NCBI GenBank assembly: GCA_902615745.1
Contig: CACMQB010000010.1
Span: 1-40,687, forward strand
Length of the DNA: 40,687 nucleotides
Direction: 5' to 3'
DNA from: an uncultured Alphaproteobacteria bacterium
GTDB lineage: Bacteria; Pseudomonadota; Alphaproteobacteria; HIMB59; GCA-002718135
The position numbers and the translations under genes were made by a program. The notes beneath the pieces are model-generated. The model did no database searches and was not told the origin of the DNA. It worked only from the letters and a program-made list of their open reading frames with translations. This document shows, piece after piece, positions 15,492 to 24,101 of the stretch (positions are counted from its first letter, which is position 1; the number at the start of each line of letters is the position of its first letter).

Positions 15492-17198
15492 TTAGTACAT
15501 AAAATAACGTTGAGCCAAAGGTAGTGTTTCAGCTGGCTCACAAGTAATTAATTCACCATCTGCTAAAACTTCATAAGTTTCTGGATTCACTTCTATTTTC
15601 GGACAATAATCATTTAACATCATATCTTTTTTAGAAATTTTTCTAATATTTTTAACTGGCAATAAAGATTTACTAATTCCAGAATTTTTGAATGAATTTT
15701 TATCTAGAGAGGCTTTACTTACAAATGTTGTGGTAGATATCTCTAATGATTTTCCAAATGAAGAAAACATTGGTCTAGAATACACTGGTTGAGGTGTTGG
15801 AATAGAAGCATTTGGATCACCCATTTGTGAACAAGAAATACTTCCACCTTGCAAAACCATTTCAGGCTTAACACCAAAAAAAGCTGTGTCCCAAATAACA
15901 ATATCTGCACGTTTGTTCTTTTCGATACTGCCAATATGATCGGAAATACCATGAGCAATTGCAGGATTAATTGTATATTTAGCTATATAACGTTTAACAC
16001 GTAAATTATCATTATCACCCTGTTCTTCCTTTAATTGCCCCCTTTGAACCTTCATTTTATGTGCAGTTTGCCATGTTCTAATAATAACTTCGCCAACACG
16101 ACCCATTGCTTGACTATCAGACGCAATAATTGAAAATGCACCCATGTCATGGAGAATATCTTCTGCAGCAATGGTTTCTTTACGAATACGACTTTCAGCA
16201 AATGCAACATCTTCAGGTATTGATTTATCAAGGTGGTGACAAACCATTAACATATCTAAGTGCTCTTCAACTGTATTAACAGTATAAGGTCTTGTTGGGT
16301 TTGTTGATGATGGAATAACATATTCCTCACCGCAAACTTTTATAATATCTGGTGCATGACCTCCACCTGCTCCCTCTGTATGAAATGCGTGAATGGTTCT
16401 TCCATTAATTGCTTTAATCGTACTCTCTACAAATCCACTTTCATTCAATGTATCAGTGTGAATCATAACTTGAATATCATGTTCATCAGCAACACTTAAA
16501 CAATTATCAATAGCTGCTGGGGTTGTACCCCAATCTTCATGTAATTTTAAAGAACTTGCTCCAGCAATTACTTGTTCTTCGAGAGCCTTTGGTAATGAAC
16601 TATTCCCTTTACCTGCAAAAGCTAAGTTCATAGAAAAAGCATCAGCAGATTGTATCATTCTCTCTATGTGCCATGGTCCTGGAGTAACAGTTGTCGCTAA
16701 TGTTCCGTGAGCTGGACCAGTTCCTCCACCCAACATTGTTGTTATGCCTGAATGTAGAGCATCATCAATTTGTTGAGGGCAAATAAAATGAATATGACTA
16801 TCAAAACCTCCTGCTGTGATAATTTTTCCCTCACCTGCAATTATTTCTGTTCCAGGTCCAATAATAATATTTACATTTGGTTGTGTGTCTGGATTTCCTG
16901 CTTTGCCAATTTCATTAATCAAGCCATCTTTGATTCCGATATCAGCTTTATAAATTCCATTTACATCTACTATTAAGGCGTTTGTTATAACTGTATCAAC
17001 AGCACCATCTTTACGAGATACTTGAGATTGTCCCATTCCATCTCGAATAACTTTTCCGCCACCAAATTTTACTTCTTCTCCATAAGTTGTTAAATCTTTT
17101 TCCACTTCAATAAATAATTCAGTGTCAGCAAGTCTAACTTTATCACCAGTTGTTGGCCCATACATATCAGCATAAGATTCTCTTTTTATTTTTTTCAT
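15492..17198 (-). CDS. ureC: Urease alpha subunit (catalytic), UreC
   Basis: Encodes 568 residues, the standard length. All nickel ligands and catalytic residues are present: His135 and His137 ([10 protein letters not shown]), Lys218, which is carbamylated ([10 protein letters not shown]), His220, His247 ([12 protein letters not shown]), His273 ([12 protein letters not shown]), the flap Cys320 (MVCHHLD) and Asp361 ([11 protein letters not shown]). Urease hydrolyses urea to ammonia and carbamate in the cytoplasm. The ATG overlaps the ureB stop as TAATG. In a streamlined marine genome urease normally supplies nitrogen. No urea ABC transporter is present in the window. Confidence 0.98.
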   Translation of the reverse strand: MKKIKRESYADMYGPTTGDKVRLADTELFIEVEKDLTTYGEEVKFGGGKVIRDGMGQSQVSRKDGAVDTVITNALIVDVNGIYKADIGIKDGLINEIGKAGNPDTQPNVNIIIGPGTEIIAGEGKIITAGGFDSHIHFICPQQIDDALHSGITTMLGGGTGPAHGTLATTVTPGPWHIERMIQSADAFSMNLAFAGKGNSSLPKALEEQVIAGASSLKLHEDWGTTPAAIDNCLSVADEHDIQVMIHTDTLNESGFVESTIKAINGRTIHAFHTEGAGGGHAPDIIKVCGEEYVIPSSTNPTRPYTVNTVEEHLDMLMVCHHLDKSIPEDVAFAESRIRKETIAAEDILHDMGAFSIIASDSQAMGRVGEVIIRTWQTAHKMKVQRGQLKEEQGDNDNLRVKRYIAKYTINPAIAHGISDHIGSIEKNKRADIVIWDTAFFGVKPEMVLQGGSISCSQMGDPNASIPTPQPVYSRPMFSSFGKSLEISTTTFVSKASLDKNSFKNSGISKSLLPVKNIRKISKKDMMLNDYCPKIEVNPETYEVLADGELITCEPAETLPLAQRYFMY

Positions 17199-17506
17199 TA
17201 TAATTGACCCATAACTTTCTTATTAAAACCAAATATCTTTCTATTTCCCGTGATTGGAATTAATTCTACATCTTTTGATTGACCGGGCTCAAAACGAACA
17301 GCTGTACCTGAAGGTATATCTAAACGCATACCTTTTGATTTTTCTCTATCAAATTTTAAGTATTCATTTGTCTCTGCAAAATGATAATGACTACCAACTT
17401 GAATTGGTCGATCTCCACTATTTGAAACTTTTAAAGTTATTGATTGTCTTTCATCGTTCAAATTAATATCACTATTTTGTTTTGTTATTATTTCTCCAGG
17501 TTTCAT
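17198..17506 (-). CDS. ureB: Urease beta subunit, UreB
   Basis: Encodes 102 residues. The beginning MKPGEIIT and the motifs [15 protein letters not shown] and [19 protein letters not shown] are those of all bacterial urease beta chains. The subunit stabilises the trimer of UreABC units. Both ends overlap neighbours by one base (TAATG with ureA upstream and with ureC downstream), which ensures coupled, stoichiometric translation. Confidence 0.97.
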   Translation of the reverse strand: MKPGEIITKQNSDINLNDERQSITLKVSNSGDRPIQVGSHYHFAETNEYLKFDREKSKGMRLDIPSGTAVRFEPGQSKDVELIPITGNRKIFGFNKKVMGQL

Positions 17507-17808
17507 TATCTAATCGGTTTATGTACAGTTACTAATTTTGTTCCATCTGGAAATGTTGCTTCAACCTGTACTTCAGGAATCATGTCTGGAATACCATCCA
17601 TGCAATCTTCTTTTTTTACTACGTGCGCACCTGTTTCCATTAATTCTGATACCATTTTTCCATCTCTTGCACCCTCTATGACAAAATCTGTTATTAACGC
17701 TATAGCTTCTGGATAATTAAGTTTAACACCTCTTTCTAAACGTTTTCTGGCAACATTAGCTGCCATACTCACCATCAACTTATCTTTTTCTCTTGGTGTT
17801 AATTTCAT
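17506..17808 (-). CDS. ureA: Urease gamma subunit, UreA
   Basis: Encodes 100 residues. The start [20 protein letters not shown] and the segments [20 protein letters not shown] and [19 protein letters not shown] are diagnostic of the gamma subunit. Its ATG abuts the ureD stop with no gap. Separate ureA, ureB and ureC genes are the usual bacterial arrangement, unlike the fused forms in Helicobacter and plants. Confidence 0.97.
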   Translation of the reverse strand: MKLTPREKDKLMVSMAANVARKRLERGVKLNYPEAIALITDFVIEGARDGKMVSELMETGAHVVKKEDCMDGIPDMIPEVQVEATFPDGTKLVTVHKPIR

Positions 17809-18603
17809 TTATAGATCCCAACTTTTTGGTAGTTTATCATTTATTACATTTTTCATAATAAAATTCAGTATTTTTTTTAAATCATAATTATCATTGGCTA
17901 AGCACCTAATTACAATCTTATCATCAAATTTTGTCATTTCACAATAATGATTTTCTAAGTTTTTTATAATTTTACTTAACTCAGATTCAAGTTGATGAAT
18001 AATATCACCAAAAATTAAAATTGTTGATAAAGATGATTGATTATCAAATGTATAATTGTTTTTAAAATTATTAATAGTTGATCCTTTTATATTAATTGCT
18101 TCAAAATGCTTTATTGTAGAATTTGTAAAAATTTTCCATTGATCAGAAAAAGAAATATTTTTAATTTTTTCAGACATTGCTTTCCTTCCAAAAATTGTAG
18201 TTTCACAAAAAATCAAATTAGAATTATTTGATAGATTAATATTTATGCTTCTTCTTAATTTTGAATTATCAAATAAAATTAACTCTTTGGGCAGCCAATA
18301 CAAAGTTGAATTATTTAAATTGATATTTATGTCTACTGTAGCAGGATCACCTATTCCTGAATAAATCTTTTCAGCCGCTTGAGTACAAATACTTAATTCA
18401 GAATTATGAATTGTAGCATTAATTTTAATATTATCATTACAAGTAATTCCTCCTGCAGTATTAATTAAAACTAATTCTTTATTATCATTATAATTATTTG
18501 GATTTAAAATTTTACAACAACCACTTTGAAAAAATTTTTTAAAATTATTATCAAATAATTCAATACTAATTTCCCCATTTGATCTTTGAAGTAATTTGTC
18601 CAT
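17809..18603 (-). CDS. ureD: Urease accessory protein UreD
   Basis: Encodes 264 residues from the ATG at 18603; a TTG three codons upstream (18612) is possible but less likely. The family motifs NTAGGITCNDNI (TxGGxxxGD-like), ICTQAAEKIYSG, and LYWLPKELILFDNSKLRR (WLPQExIxFxxA-like) are recognisable, although the sequence is strongly AT-biased (many Asn, Ile, Lys). UreD is the scaffold that binds UreF and UreG on apo-urease, with a tunnel for nickel. It is the first gene of the operon and lies 48 nt downstream of the tRNA-Arg gene on the same strand; a shared promoter is possible. Confidence 0.93.
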   Translation of the reverse strand: MDKLLQRSNGEISIELFDNNFKKFFQSGCCKILNPNNYNDNKELVLINTAGGITCNDNIKINATIHNSELSICTQAAEKIYSGIGDPATVDININLNNSTLYWLPKELILFDNSKLRRSININLSNNSNLIFCETTIFGRKAMSEKIKNISFSDQWKIFTNSTIKHFEAINIKGSTINNFKNNYTFDNQSSLSTILIFGDIIHQLESELSKIIKNLENHYCEMTKFDDKIVIRCLANDNYDLKKILNFIMKNVINDKLPKSWDL

Positions 18604-18651
18604 AATATTCAATTAAGTATAATCGAAACAAAATATATGAAAATGTATATT

Positions 18652-18728
18652 TGGCGTGCCCGGCATGATTCGAACATGCGGCCCCCAGATTAGGAATCTG
18701 GTGCTCTATCCTACTGAGCTACGGGCAC
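18652..18728 (-). tRNA. tRNA-Arg (anticodon CCU)
   Basis: A 77-nt cloverleaf on the minus strand. The acceptor stem is GTGCCCG with CGGGCAC, then discriminator G and an encoded CCA (18652-18654). The D arm contains AGCTCAGTAGGATAGAGC. The anticodon stem CCAGA/TCTGG encloses loop TTCCTAA with anticodon CCT, and the T arm has the GTTCGAATC loop. It reads AGG codons. It stands between the 94-aa gene and ureD. No integrase or repeated 3' end suggests it is an attachment site. Confidence 0.97.
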
Positions 18729-18735
18729 TCCTAAT

Positions 18736-19020
18736 TTAATTTTTATGATTTAATGTTACTTCACCAGTTTTTGTATCAACAACATCAAATGTTTTTTCAT
18801 TATTACTCATTCTTTTGGCTCTAGCAGCTGAAGCACGTTCCATTGAATCATTATCAGCATATAAAGAAATAGCCATAACAGTTGTATCACTTGCTCGTAT
18901 TTGTAATAATTGTTCAGCCTCTGGAAATTCAGATGGTGCTTTTGCTGAATAATCTTTAATAGATTCGTCAGCATCTTCTTTAGATTTAAAATTAATTGTT
19001 GTTATTCTTGCTACAGACAT
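18736..19020 (-). CDS. Small protein of unknown function (94 aa)
   Basis: Starts MSVARITTINFKSKEDADES and contains EQLLQIRASDTTVMAISLYAD followed by a helix with AARAKRM. The strand-helix-strand-strand pattern resembles small dimeric alpha/beta-barrel (antibiotic-monooxygenase-like) proteins, but no clear family is recognised. A near-perfect ribosome-binding site AGGAGG (19023-19028 region) precedes the ATG, stronger than for most genes here, suggesting high expression. It is the last gene before the tRNA, 26 nt after the 57-aa ORF. Confidence 0.75.
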   Translation of the reverse strand: MSVARITTINFKSKEDADESIKDYSAKAPSEFPEAEQLLQIRASDTTVMAISLYADNDSMERASAARAKRMSNNEKTFDVVDTKTGEVTLNHKN

Positions 19021-19046
19021 TTTACCTCCTAGTTTATTTAATATTA

Positions 19047-19220
19047 TTAATGATGAAGTTTCATATGATCCATATAATCCTTATGTTCTTCTATTAATAA
19101 TTCGAAACTATTTTTTAATTCATCAATATTATCCCATGATTTAGCATCAAGCTTACCATTCTTAATATATTTTAAAATTCTTTTTATATCTTCAATATTT
19201 TTAAAATCTTTATCCGTCAT
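19047..19220 (-). CDS. Small ORF, 57 aa, charged helical protein
   Basis: ATG at 19220, stop at 19047. The translation starts MTDKDFKNIEDIKRILKYIK and ends DYMDHMKLHH. A possible ribosome-binding site GAGGGA (19222-19228 region) stands just upstream. The product is small, charged and helical with no membrane segment. It sits 21 nt after the sugar permease stop and 26 nt before the 94-aa gene, all on the same strand, so all three could share a transcript. No family recognised. Support is the start signal, uninterrupted frame and the tight spacing. Confidence 0.6.
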   Translation of the reverse strand: MTDKDFKNIEDIKRILKYIKNGKLDAKSWDNIDELKNSFELLIEEHKDYMDHMKLHH

Positions 19221-19241
19221 ATTCCCTCATTATATATTAAT

Positions 19242-20072
19242 TTATTTTACAGCACCTTCTGTCAAACCAGAAACAAAATACTTTCCAATAAATACAAATA
19301 ATAATATTACTGGTAAACTTGCTAGAACGGCTCCAGATAATAAAAAACCCCAATCAATTTGATATTGACCAACAATTCCAGCTAAACCAACAGGTAAGGT
19401 TTTTTGATCATCGCCACTTATTAATATTGACGCAAAAAGATATTCTGTCCAAGAAATAATAAAGCAAAAAATTGCTACACTTGCTATACCCGGGGCAGCT
19501 AGAGGAACAATAATTCTAGAAATTACAATATATCTAGATGCGCCATCAATATATGCTGCCTCCTCTATCTCATTAGGAATTAATTTAAAGAAAGCTTTTA
19601 ACATCCAAACCGCAAATGGAGTGGCAAATAAAACATTTACGATAATCAAAGCAAAATAACTATTAAGTAAATTTACTTTTGCAAATAATAAATAAATAGG
19701 AACTAATAAAATGACCCCAGGAAATGCATAGGTAACTAAAAGGGAGTATTCTACAAATTTGTTTCCATAAAATTTAAGTTTATGTAATCCATAAGCTGCC
19801 GAAACAGAAAGAACAATTGAAATTATCATAGAGGAAAATGAAACTATTAAACTATTTTTTAAATATATAAAAAAATCTGAGTTAAATAATATTTTATTAT
19901 AATGCTCTAAAGTAAAAGATCTTGGAATAATAGTTGTAGATGTAGCAATAATTTCTTCAGGGCCTTTAAAAGATGATGTGATTATCCAGAAAAAAGGAAA
20001 GAAAAAAATAAGTATTATTAACAACAAAGATAAACTTAAAAATATAAATTTGATATTATTTTCTTTAATCAT
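19242..20072 (-). CDS. Sugar ABC transporter permease (MalG/UgpE type)
   Basis: Encodes 276 residues with six membrane segments (first at 8-28, FIFLSLSLLLIILIFFFPF). The cytoplasmic EAA loop, where the ATPase docks, reads IEEAAYIDGASRYIVISRI, with the conserved EAA and G. The C-terminus GKYFVSGLTEGAVK is typical of the MalG branch (FVxGLTxGAVK). Its start overlaps the stop of the MalF-type gene by 8 nt. Together they form the CUT1-family channel for an oligosaccharide, polyol or sugar derivative. Confidence 0.94.
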   Translation of the reverse strand: MIKENNIKFIFLSLSLLLIILIFFFPFFWIITSSFKGPEEIIATSTTIIPRSFTLEHYNKILFNSDFFIYLKNSLIVSFSSMIISIVLSVSAAYGLHKLKFYGNKFVEYSLLVTYAFPGVILLVPIYLLFAKVNLLNSYFALIIVNVLFATPFAVWMLKAFFKLIPNEIEEAAYIDGASRYIVISRIIVPLAAPGIASVAIFCFIISWTEYLFASILISGDDQKTLPVGLAGIVGQYQIDWGFLLSGAVLASLPVILLFVFIGKYFVSGLTEGAVK

Positions 20073-20937
20073 CTTCTTTTGGTGCCATGGATTTGATAAA
20101 TATTATTGAGAATAGTAATAATAAAAAGCTAGTAACTATTGATAAGGTCGCAGCTTGACTAATTCTAAATTTAGTAAACGCAGTTTCATAAATTAATAAT
20201 GGTAAGGTAGTAGTAGCACTCGAGGGCCCGCCCTTTGTGATTAACCAAATAATGTCAAATATATTAAATGATAATAGTGTACCAACTAGACCTAAAACAA
20301 AAAGAACACTTTTAAGATTTGGAAATGTAATGAAAAGAAATTGTTGAATAAAATTTGCTCCATCAACTTTAGATGCATCATACATTTCCCTATTTATTGA
20401 ATTAAGTCCAGAAAGAATAATTAATGCTAAAAAAGGACTCCAACGCCATGAGTTGATTAGAACTAAACTTATAAAAGCTTTATTAGGAGTACTAAAGAAA
20501 CCCGTTGCTTCATCTAATAATCCAATATCAATTAAAACTGAATTTATTACACCACTACTACTACTTAACATTAATTTCCAAATAACAACAACAACTACTG
20601 TTGGAATAATAAATGACAAAATAATCCAATTAGCCATAATTTTTTTACCGGGAAATTTATAATTAATAGTTAAGGCAATAGTGAATGCAAAAAATGTCTG
20701 GCAAATTGCATTACCAATTACCCAATAGAAACTATTCAATGATGCATTTAAAAATTTAGATTTACCAAATAATTTTATGTAGTTATCAATACCTACAAAT
20801 TTTCCAGAGGTGCCAATAATCTTTACATTAAATAAGCTCAATTCGAATGCTATGTAAATTGGAACTAAAATAATAAGTGATATCCAAATGACTAATGGAG
20901 ATACAAACAGCCAACCTTCAATATTGTTATTTTTCAC
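20065..20937 (-). CDS. Sugar ABC transporter permease (MalF/UgpA type)
   Basis: Encodes 290 residues with six hydrophobic segments. The opening GWLFVSPLVIWISLIILVPI is typical of the family. The EAA-like loop reads INREMYDASKVDGANFIQQF, where the usual EAA is weakened to YDA. GLVGTLLSFNIFDIIWLITKGGP is the conserved TLxxFDxIWxxTxGGP motif. It lies 44 nt after the solute-binding protein gene, with a strong hairpin in the gap, and overlaps the MalG-type gene. Confidence 0.94.
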   Translation of the reverse strand: MKNNNIEGWLFVSPLVIWISLIILVPIYIAFELSLFNVKIIGTSGKFVGIDNYIKLFGKSKFLNASLNSFYWVIGNAICQTFFAFTIALTINYKFPGKKIMANWIILSFIIPTVVVVVIWKLMLSSSSGVINSVLIDIGLLDEATGFFSTPNKAFISLVLINSWRWSPFLALIILSGLNSINREMYDASKVDGANFIQQFLFITFPNLKSVLFVLGLVGTLLSFNIFDIIWLITKGGPSSATTTLPLLIYETAFTKFRISQAATLSIVTSFLLLLFSIIFIKSMAPKEDD

Positions 20938-20945
20938 AGAAATGA

Positions 20946-20968
20946 CAGCACCTCTAAGAGAGGTGCTG
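20946..20968 (-). other. Perfect 10-bp hairpin between the binding-protein and permease genes
   Basis: CAGCACCTCT (20946-20955) pairs perfectly with AGAGGTGCTG (20959-20968) around a 3-nt loop. It lies 14 nt after the binding-protein stop codon. The U-poor downstream flank argues against full termination. Hairpins at this place usually protect the upstream message from 3' decay or cause partial termination, so that binding protein exceeds permease; that role is inferred. Confidence 0.7.
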
Positions 20969-20981
20969 AAAATGTTATAAA

Positions 20982-22253
20982 TTATTCAATAGCTTCAGTC
21001 ATTATTTCCATACCTTCACTAACTGCATCTTTTGCACTTTTGCCATCAATTAAAGTTAGTTGAAGAGTTTGAGCTAATAAATTCTGTGCTGATATAGATG
21101 ATATACTTGTAAAAGTATTACCATTCGTAAAACCAAATAGACTTCCTCTAGTTGAATTGTCTAACATTGTTTCTACTTGTGATTTATATTTTACAACAAC
21201 CGGATCATCCCAATAAGTTGAATCTTTACTTCCAGCTTCAGTTATTGGTAAAAATAATCCTGGCTCCATATTAATAAATCTTCCATAGTTTCCAGGTTCC
21301 ATTAAGAAACTTAAAAACTTTTTAGAAGCTTCCATTTTTGCTTCATCATCAGTCATAATCATTGCAGAATTGACATATGAAACAGTTCCAGCTCTATGAG
21401 CCTTACCGTTTGCATAAGGTATCTGAATAACACCTAAGTCGCTTGCATCTCCTCCAGCTTGTGAGTCATATGTAGAGATAACAGTAAACTGTAATATCAT
21501 TGCGCAACCTTTACTTGCAAAACAAGCTTCTGCTTCACCCCAAGTCCAGTTCGCTGCATCAGGAGCTGAATATTGATATAATTCTTTATAAACATCATAT
21601 GCTGCTACAGTTTGAGGATTATCAAATCTCAAAGTACCATCAGAATTATAAATTTCTTCTGCACCTGAATTGACCATAAAACTATAGATTGTTTGATCAG
21701 TATAAAGTTGTTTGTTACCAGGAAGACCTATTCCATAAACACCATCTTTTGTCAGAGCTTTAGCAGCTTTCTTTAAATCAGACCATGTTTTTGGAGGTTC
21801 AATTCCTGCTGCTTCAAAATCACTTTTCCTATACCATAGAGATAGCGCCATATTCCAAAGTGGTACAGCATAGGTGTGTCCATTATATGTATATTGATCT
21901 AGTGCTTTTTGATAAAAACCATACTTTGCATCAAGTTCAGCAACAAAATCCTCTACAGGTTGTGCCGCACCCATTTCTGCAAGAATTGGAGTAAAATCAG
22001 GAATACCTACTAGTAATTCTGGTGCAGTCCCTGCAGCAACAGAAGCTGGAGCTTTTGCATAAATCTCCCCCCAGTTTTGGACTTCTTGTGTAACATTTAT
22101 GTCAGGATTTGCTGCATTAAATTCATCTATTAATGTTTGAATTCTATCAACTCTATGCGGAACACCTTCCATATGCCAAAAAGTAACATTAGTTACTGCA
22201 AAGGCATTAAAGGAGAATAGAATTGAGATAAAAAAAAGTAATAATTTATTCAT
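20982..22253 (-). CDS. Sugar ABC transporter substrate-binding protein (family 1)
   Basis: Encodes 423 residues. The signal peptide MNKLLLFFISILFSFNAFA is followed by mature VTNVTFWHMEGVPHRVDRI; no lipobox Cys is present, so it is a free periplasmic protein. The fold of MalE/UgpB-type proteins is supported by TLIDEFNAANPDINVTQEV, YAVPLWNMALSLWYRKSDFE and the C-terminal AKKFLSFLMEPGNYGRFIN (here EASKKFLSFLM). Mature composition is less AT-driven than its neighbours, with few Lys/Asn runs, as expected for a highly expressed protein. It captures the sugar for the two adjacent permeases. The ligand is not predictable, but the adjacent FGGY kinase implies a free sugar or polyol that is phosphorylated after uptake. 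Confidence 0.93.
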   Translation of the reverse strand: MNKLLLFFISILFSFNAFAVTNVTFWHMEGVPHRVDRIQTLIDEFNAANPDINVTQEVQNWGEIYAKAPASVAAGTAPELLVGIPDFTPILAEMGAAQPVEDFVAELDAKYGFYQKALDQYTYNGHTYAVPLWNMALSLWYRKSDFEAAGIEPPKTWSDLKKAAKALTKDGVYGIGLPGNKQLYTDQTIYSFMVNSGAEEIYNSDGTLRFDNPQTVAAYDVYKELYQYSAPDAANWTWGEAEACFASKGCAMILQFTVISTYDSQAGGDASDLGVIQIPYANGKAHRAGTVSYVNSAMIMTDDEAKMEASKKFLSFLMEPGNYGRFINMEPGLFLPITEAGSKDSTYWDDPVVVKYKSQVETMLDNSTRGSLFGFTNGNTFTSISSISAQNLLAQTLQLTLIDGKSAKDAVSEGMEIMTEAIE

Positions 22254-22324
22254 TTTTCCTCGCTTAATTTATGATTTATATCTTAATATTAATATTGCAA
22301 TTTTATCAACTATATTTCAGAATT

Positions 22325-23812
22325 CTACCAAATATTATTTAATGACTCTCTTAATTTTTTATATTTTTGATATTTATTGTTTAAATATTTAGAATGTTTT
22401 TTGTTAGGTGTGTAAATATGACCAATTTTTTGGTGAGCATTTATTAAATTTTTTAAATTTTTTTTATTTAAATAACTATCAATTAAAAAAGAAATACCTA
22501 ATGCTCCTAGTTCTGAATTAATTAGTATTTTTACTTTAACATTTAAAGCATTTGAAATTAATTGTGGCAAAACTTTACTTTTAGATGCTCCACCGGCTAG
22601 ATAGAGATAATCTTTTTTACTAATTCTATTACCATAACAATCCTTTATAGATAATGCCAATCCTTCATAACAAGAAGTCATAATATCAAAATTATTATGA
22701 TGTGGTAAAATTCCAAATATCTCAGCTTTAGAATTTAAATTTACGAATGGTGATATTGATCCACCATAATTTAAATAAGGTAAAAAAATTAATGAATTTT
22801 CATTATAATCATTTTTTAAATATTTATTTTCAAAATTATTAATTATTTTAATTTTATCAGAATAATTTTTTAAATTACTATAAAAATTATTAATCACCCA
22901 ATCTATATTTGTTGTTCCAGCAACATTTATTTTTGTTTCTAACCAAGTATTATTCAATGAAGCGAAAAATAAACCCGAATTATCTTTTGATATTTTTGAA
23001 TTATTTTTTACAATAATATTATGACATGTAGTTCCAATTATACTAATTTTTTTTCTATGATTAATTCCTCCTGCTCCCAGAGTTGAAGCAATAACGTCTC
23101 CACAACCTATAATGACTGGCGTACCCTCTTTCAAGTTTGTTAGTCTAGCAGCTTTTCTAGTGATATGTCCGGCTAATTCGTTTGATTTTTTTACTTCGGG
23201 GAATAATTTTAAATACTTGGTGTCTAAATTAAAAATTTTAAAAATTTTGTGCGATAGTTTTTTATTTTTTATATCTCCTGGAAAAACTGAAACTTCAGTT
23301 TCATCATTAAAAATTTTATCAGTTAAATTGTATCTCAACCAATCTTTACATGTTAAAATATATTTAATTTTATTTAAATTATTTTTTTCAAATACAGATA
23401 TCCATTTTAAAATTGGTATTGTGCAACCAAATTGAACAATAGAACCAGTAAGATTATAAACTTCATCAAAAATTTTATTATTTTTAAAGATTTTCTGACT
23501 TCTTGTGTCATTCCACAAAATAGCCTTTCTTACTGATTTGTTATTTTCGTCAATTGACCAAAAACCAACCATATTTCCAGTTATACCTATGCCTATTACT
23601 GATTGTGATTTAACTTTAGACTTATTTATTAAAGTTTTTATACATTTTGTAGTTAGCAACCAAAAATGATTCATATCAACTTCAGAATTGCCATTTTCAT
23701 CAATGATGACAGGATTTTTAATACTGTATGAAAATACTTCTTTGAAATTTGTATTAAAAAGAACAGATTTAATTACAGAAGTACCAGCATCGATTGTAAG
23801 ATAATATTTCAA
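22325..23812 (-). CDS. FGGY-family carbohydrate kinase
   Basis: Encodes 495 residues, right for the family. The N-terminal phosphate-1 motif is YYLTIDAGTSVIKSVLF, the substrate-loop AILWNDTRSQK is conserved, GCGDVIASTLGAGG carries the catalytic Asp, and the C-terminal adenosine motif is YLAGGASKSKVLPQLI. The family phosphorylates xylulose, ribulose, glycerol, erythritol, gluconate and similar compounds; residues seen here do not decide between them. The sequence is heavily Lys/Asn/Ile-rich. It is upstream of the binding protein in the same operon, with a 71-nt gap, and is preceded by a 58-aa membrane peptide gene. Confidence 0.92.
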   Translation of the reverse strand: MKYYLTIDAGTSVIKSVLFNTNFKEVFSYSIKNPVIIDENGNSEVDMNHFWLLTTKCIKTLINKSKVKSQSVIGIGITGNMVGFWSIDENNKSVRKAILWNDTRSQKIFKNNKIFDEVYNLTGSIVQFGCTIPILKWISVFEKNNLNKIKYILTCKDWLRYNLTDKIFNDETEVSVFPGDIKNKKLSHKIFKIFNLDTKYLKLFPEVKKSNELAGHITRKAARLTNLKEGTPVIIGCGDVIASTLGAGGINHRKKISIIGTTCHNIIVKNNSKISKDNSGLFFASLNNTWLETKINVAGTTNIDWVINNFYSNLKNYSDKIKIINNFENKYLKNDYNENSLIFLPYLNYGGSISPFVNLNSKAEIFGILPHHNNFDIMTSCYEGLALSIKDCYGNRISKKDYLYLAGGASKSKVLPQLISNALNVKVKILINSELGALGISFLIDSYLNKKNLKNLINAHQKIGHIYTPNKKHSKYLNNKYQKYKKLRESLNNIW

Positions 23813-23828
23813 TTGATGTAACTAAATT

Positions 23829-24005
23829 TTAAAACCATGATATTCCTAAGCAGACTAAAGCAATTATTAGAAATATATTCATAATCCATTTTAATATTTT
23901 CTTTCTATTACTATAATTTTCATTTTTTGAAATATAGTAAAAAAAACAACCGATAATAAATGATATTATTCCTATAATGTATATTATCCATTGAAAACTG
24001 GTCAT
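23829..24005 (-). CDS. Small two-TM membrane protein (58 aa) at the head of the kinase operon
   Basis: ATG at 24005, stop at 23829, 16 nt before the kinase start. The translation is MTSFQWIIYIIGIISFIIGC followed by a short basic loop (NENYSNRKKILKW) and a second hydrophobic segment (MNIFLIIALVCLGISWF). Two membrane segments joined by a positively charged loop make it look like a genuine small membrane protein. No family recognised. It is divergent from the Atm1-type exporter gene by 96 nt. Confidence 0.55.
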   Translation of the reverse strand: MTSFQWIIYIIGIISFIIGCFFYYISKNENYSNRKKILKWIMNIFLIIALVCLGISWF

Positions 24006-24101
24006 AAAATGTAAATTATATATTATTTTAAAATAAAATTTAACTAATATGAATTAGTATAGCAACAATTCTAATTAATAATTTATTACAAAAAATTATA
24101 A

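Noticed and set aside
15491-15541. Longer UreE start overlapping ureC
   Set aside because: The extra residues are antisense-free but lie inside ureC codons and are not conserved; ATG at 15490 is one base after the ureC stop.
15743-15958. Additional ORFs inside ureC, the MacB-like permease and other long genes in alternative frames
   Set aside because: They lie wholly within well-supported genes, lack family motifs and have no start signals.
18652-18728. tRNA-Arg as an attachment site for an island
   Set aside because: No integrase, no duplicated tRNA 3' end and no change in base composition at either side.
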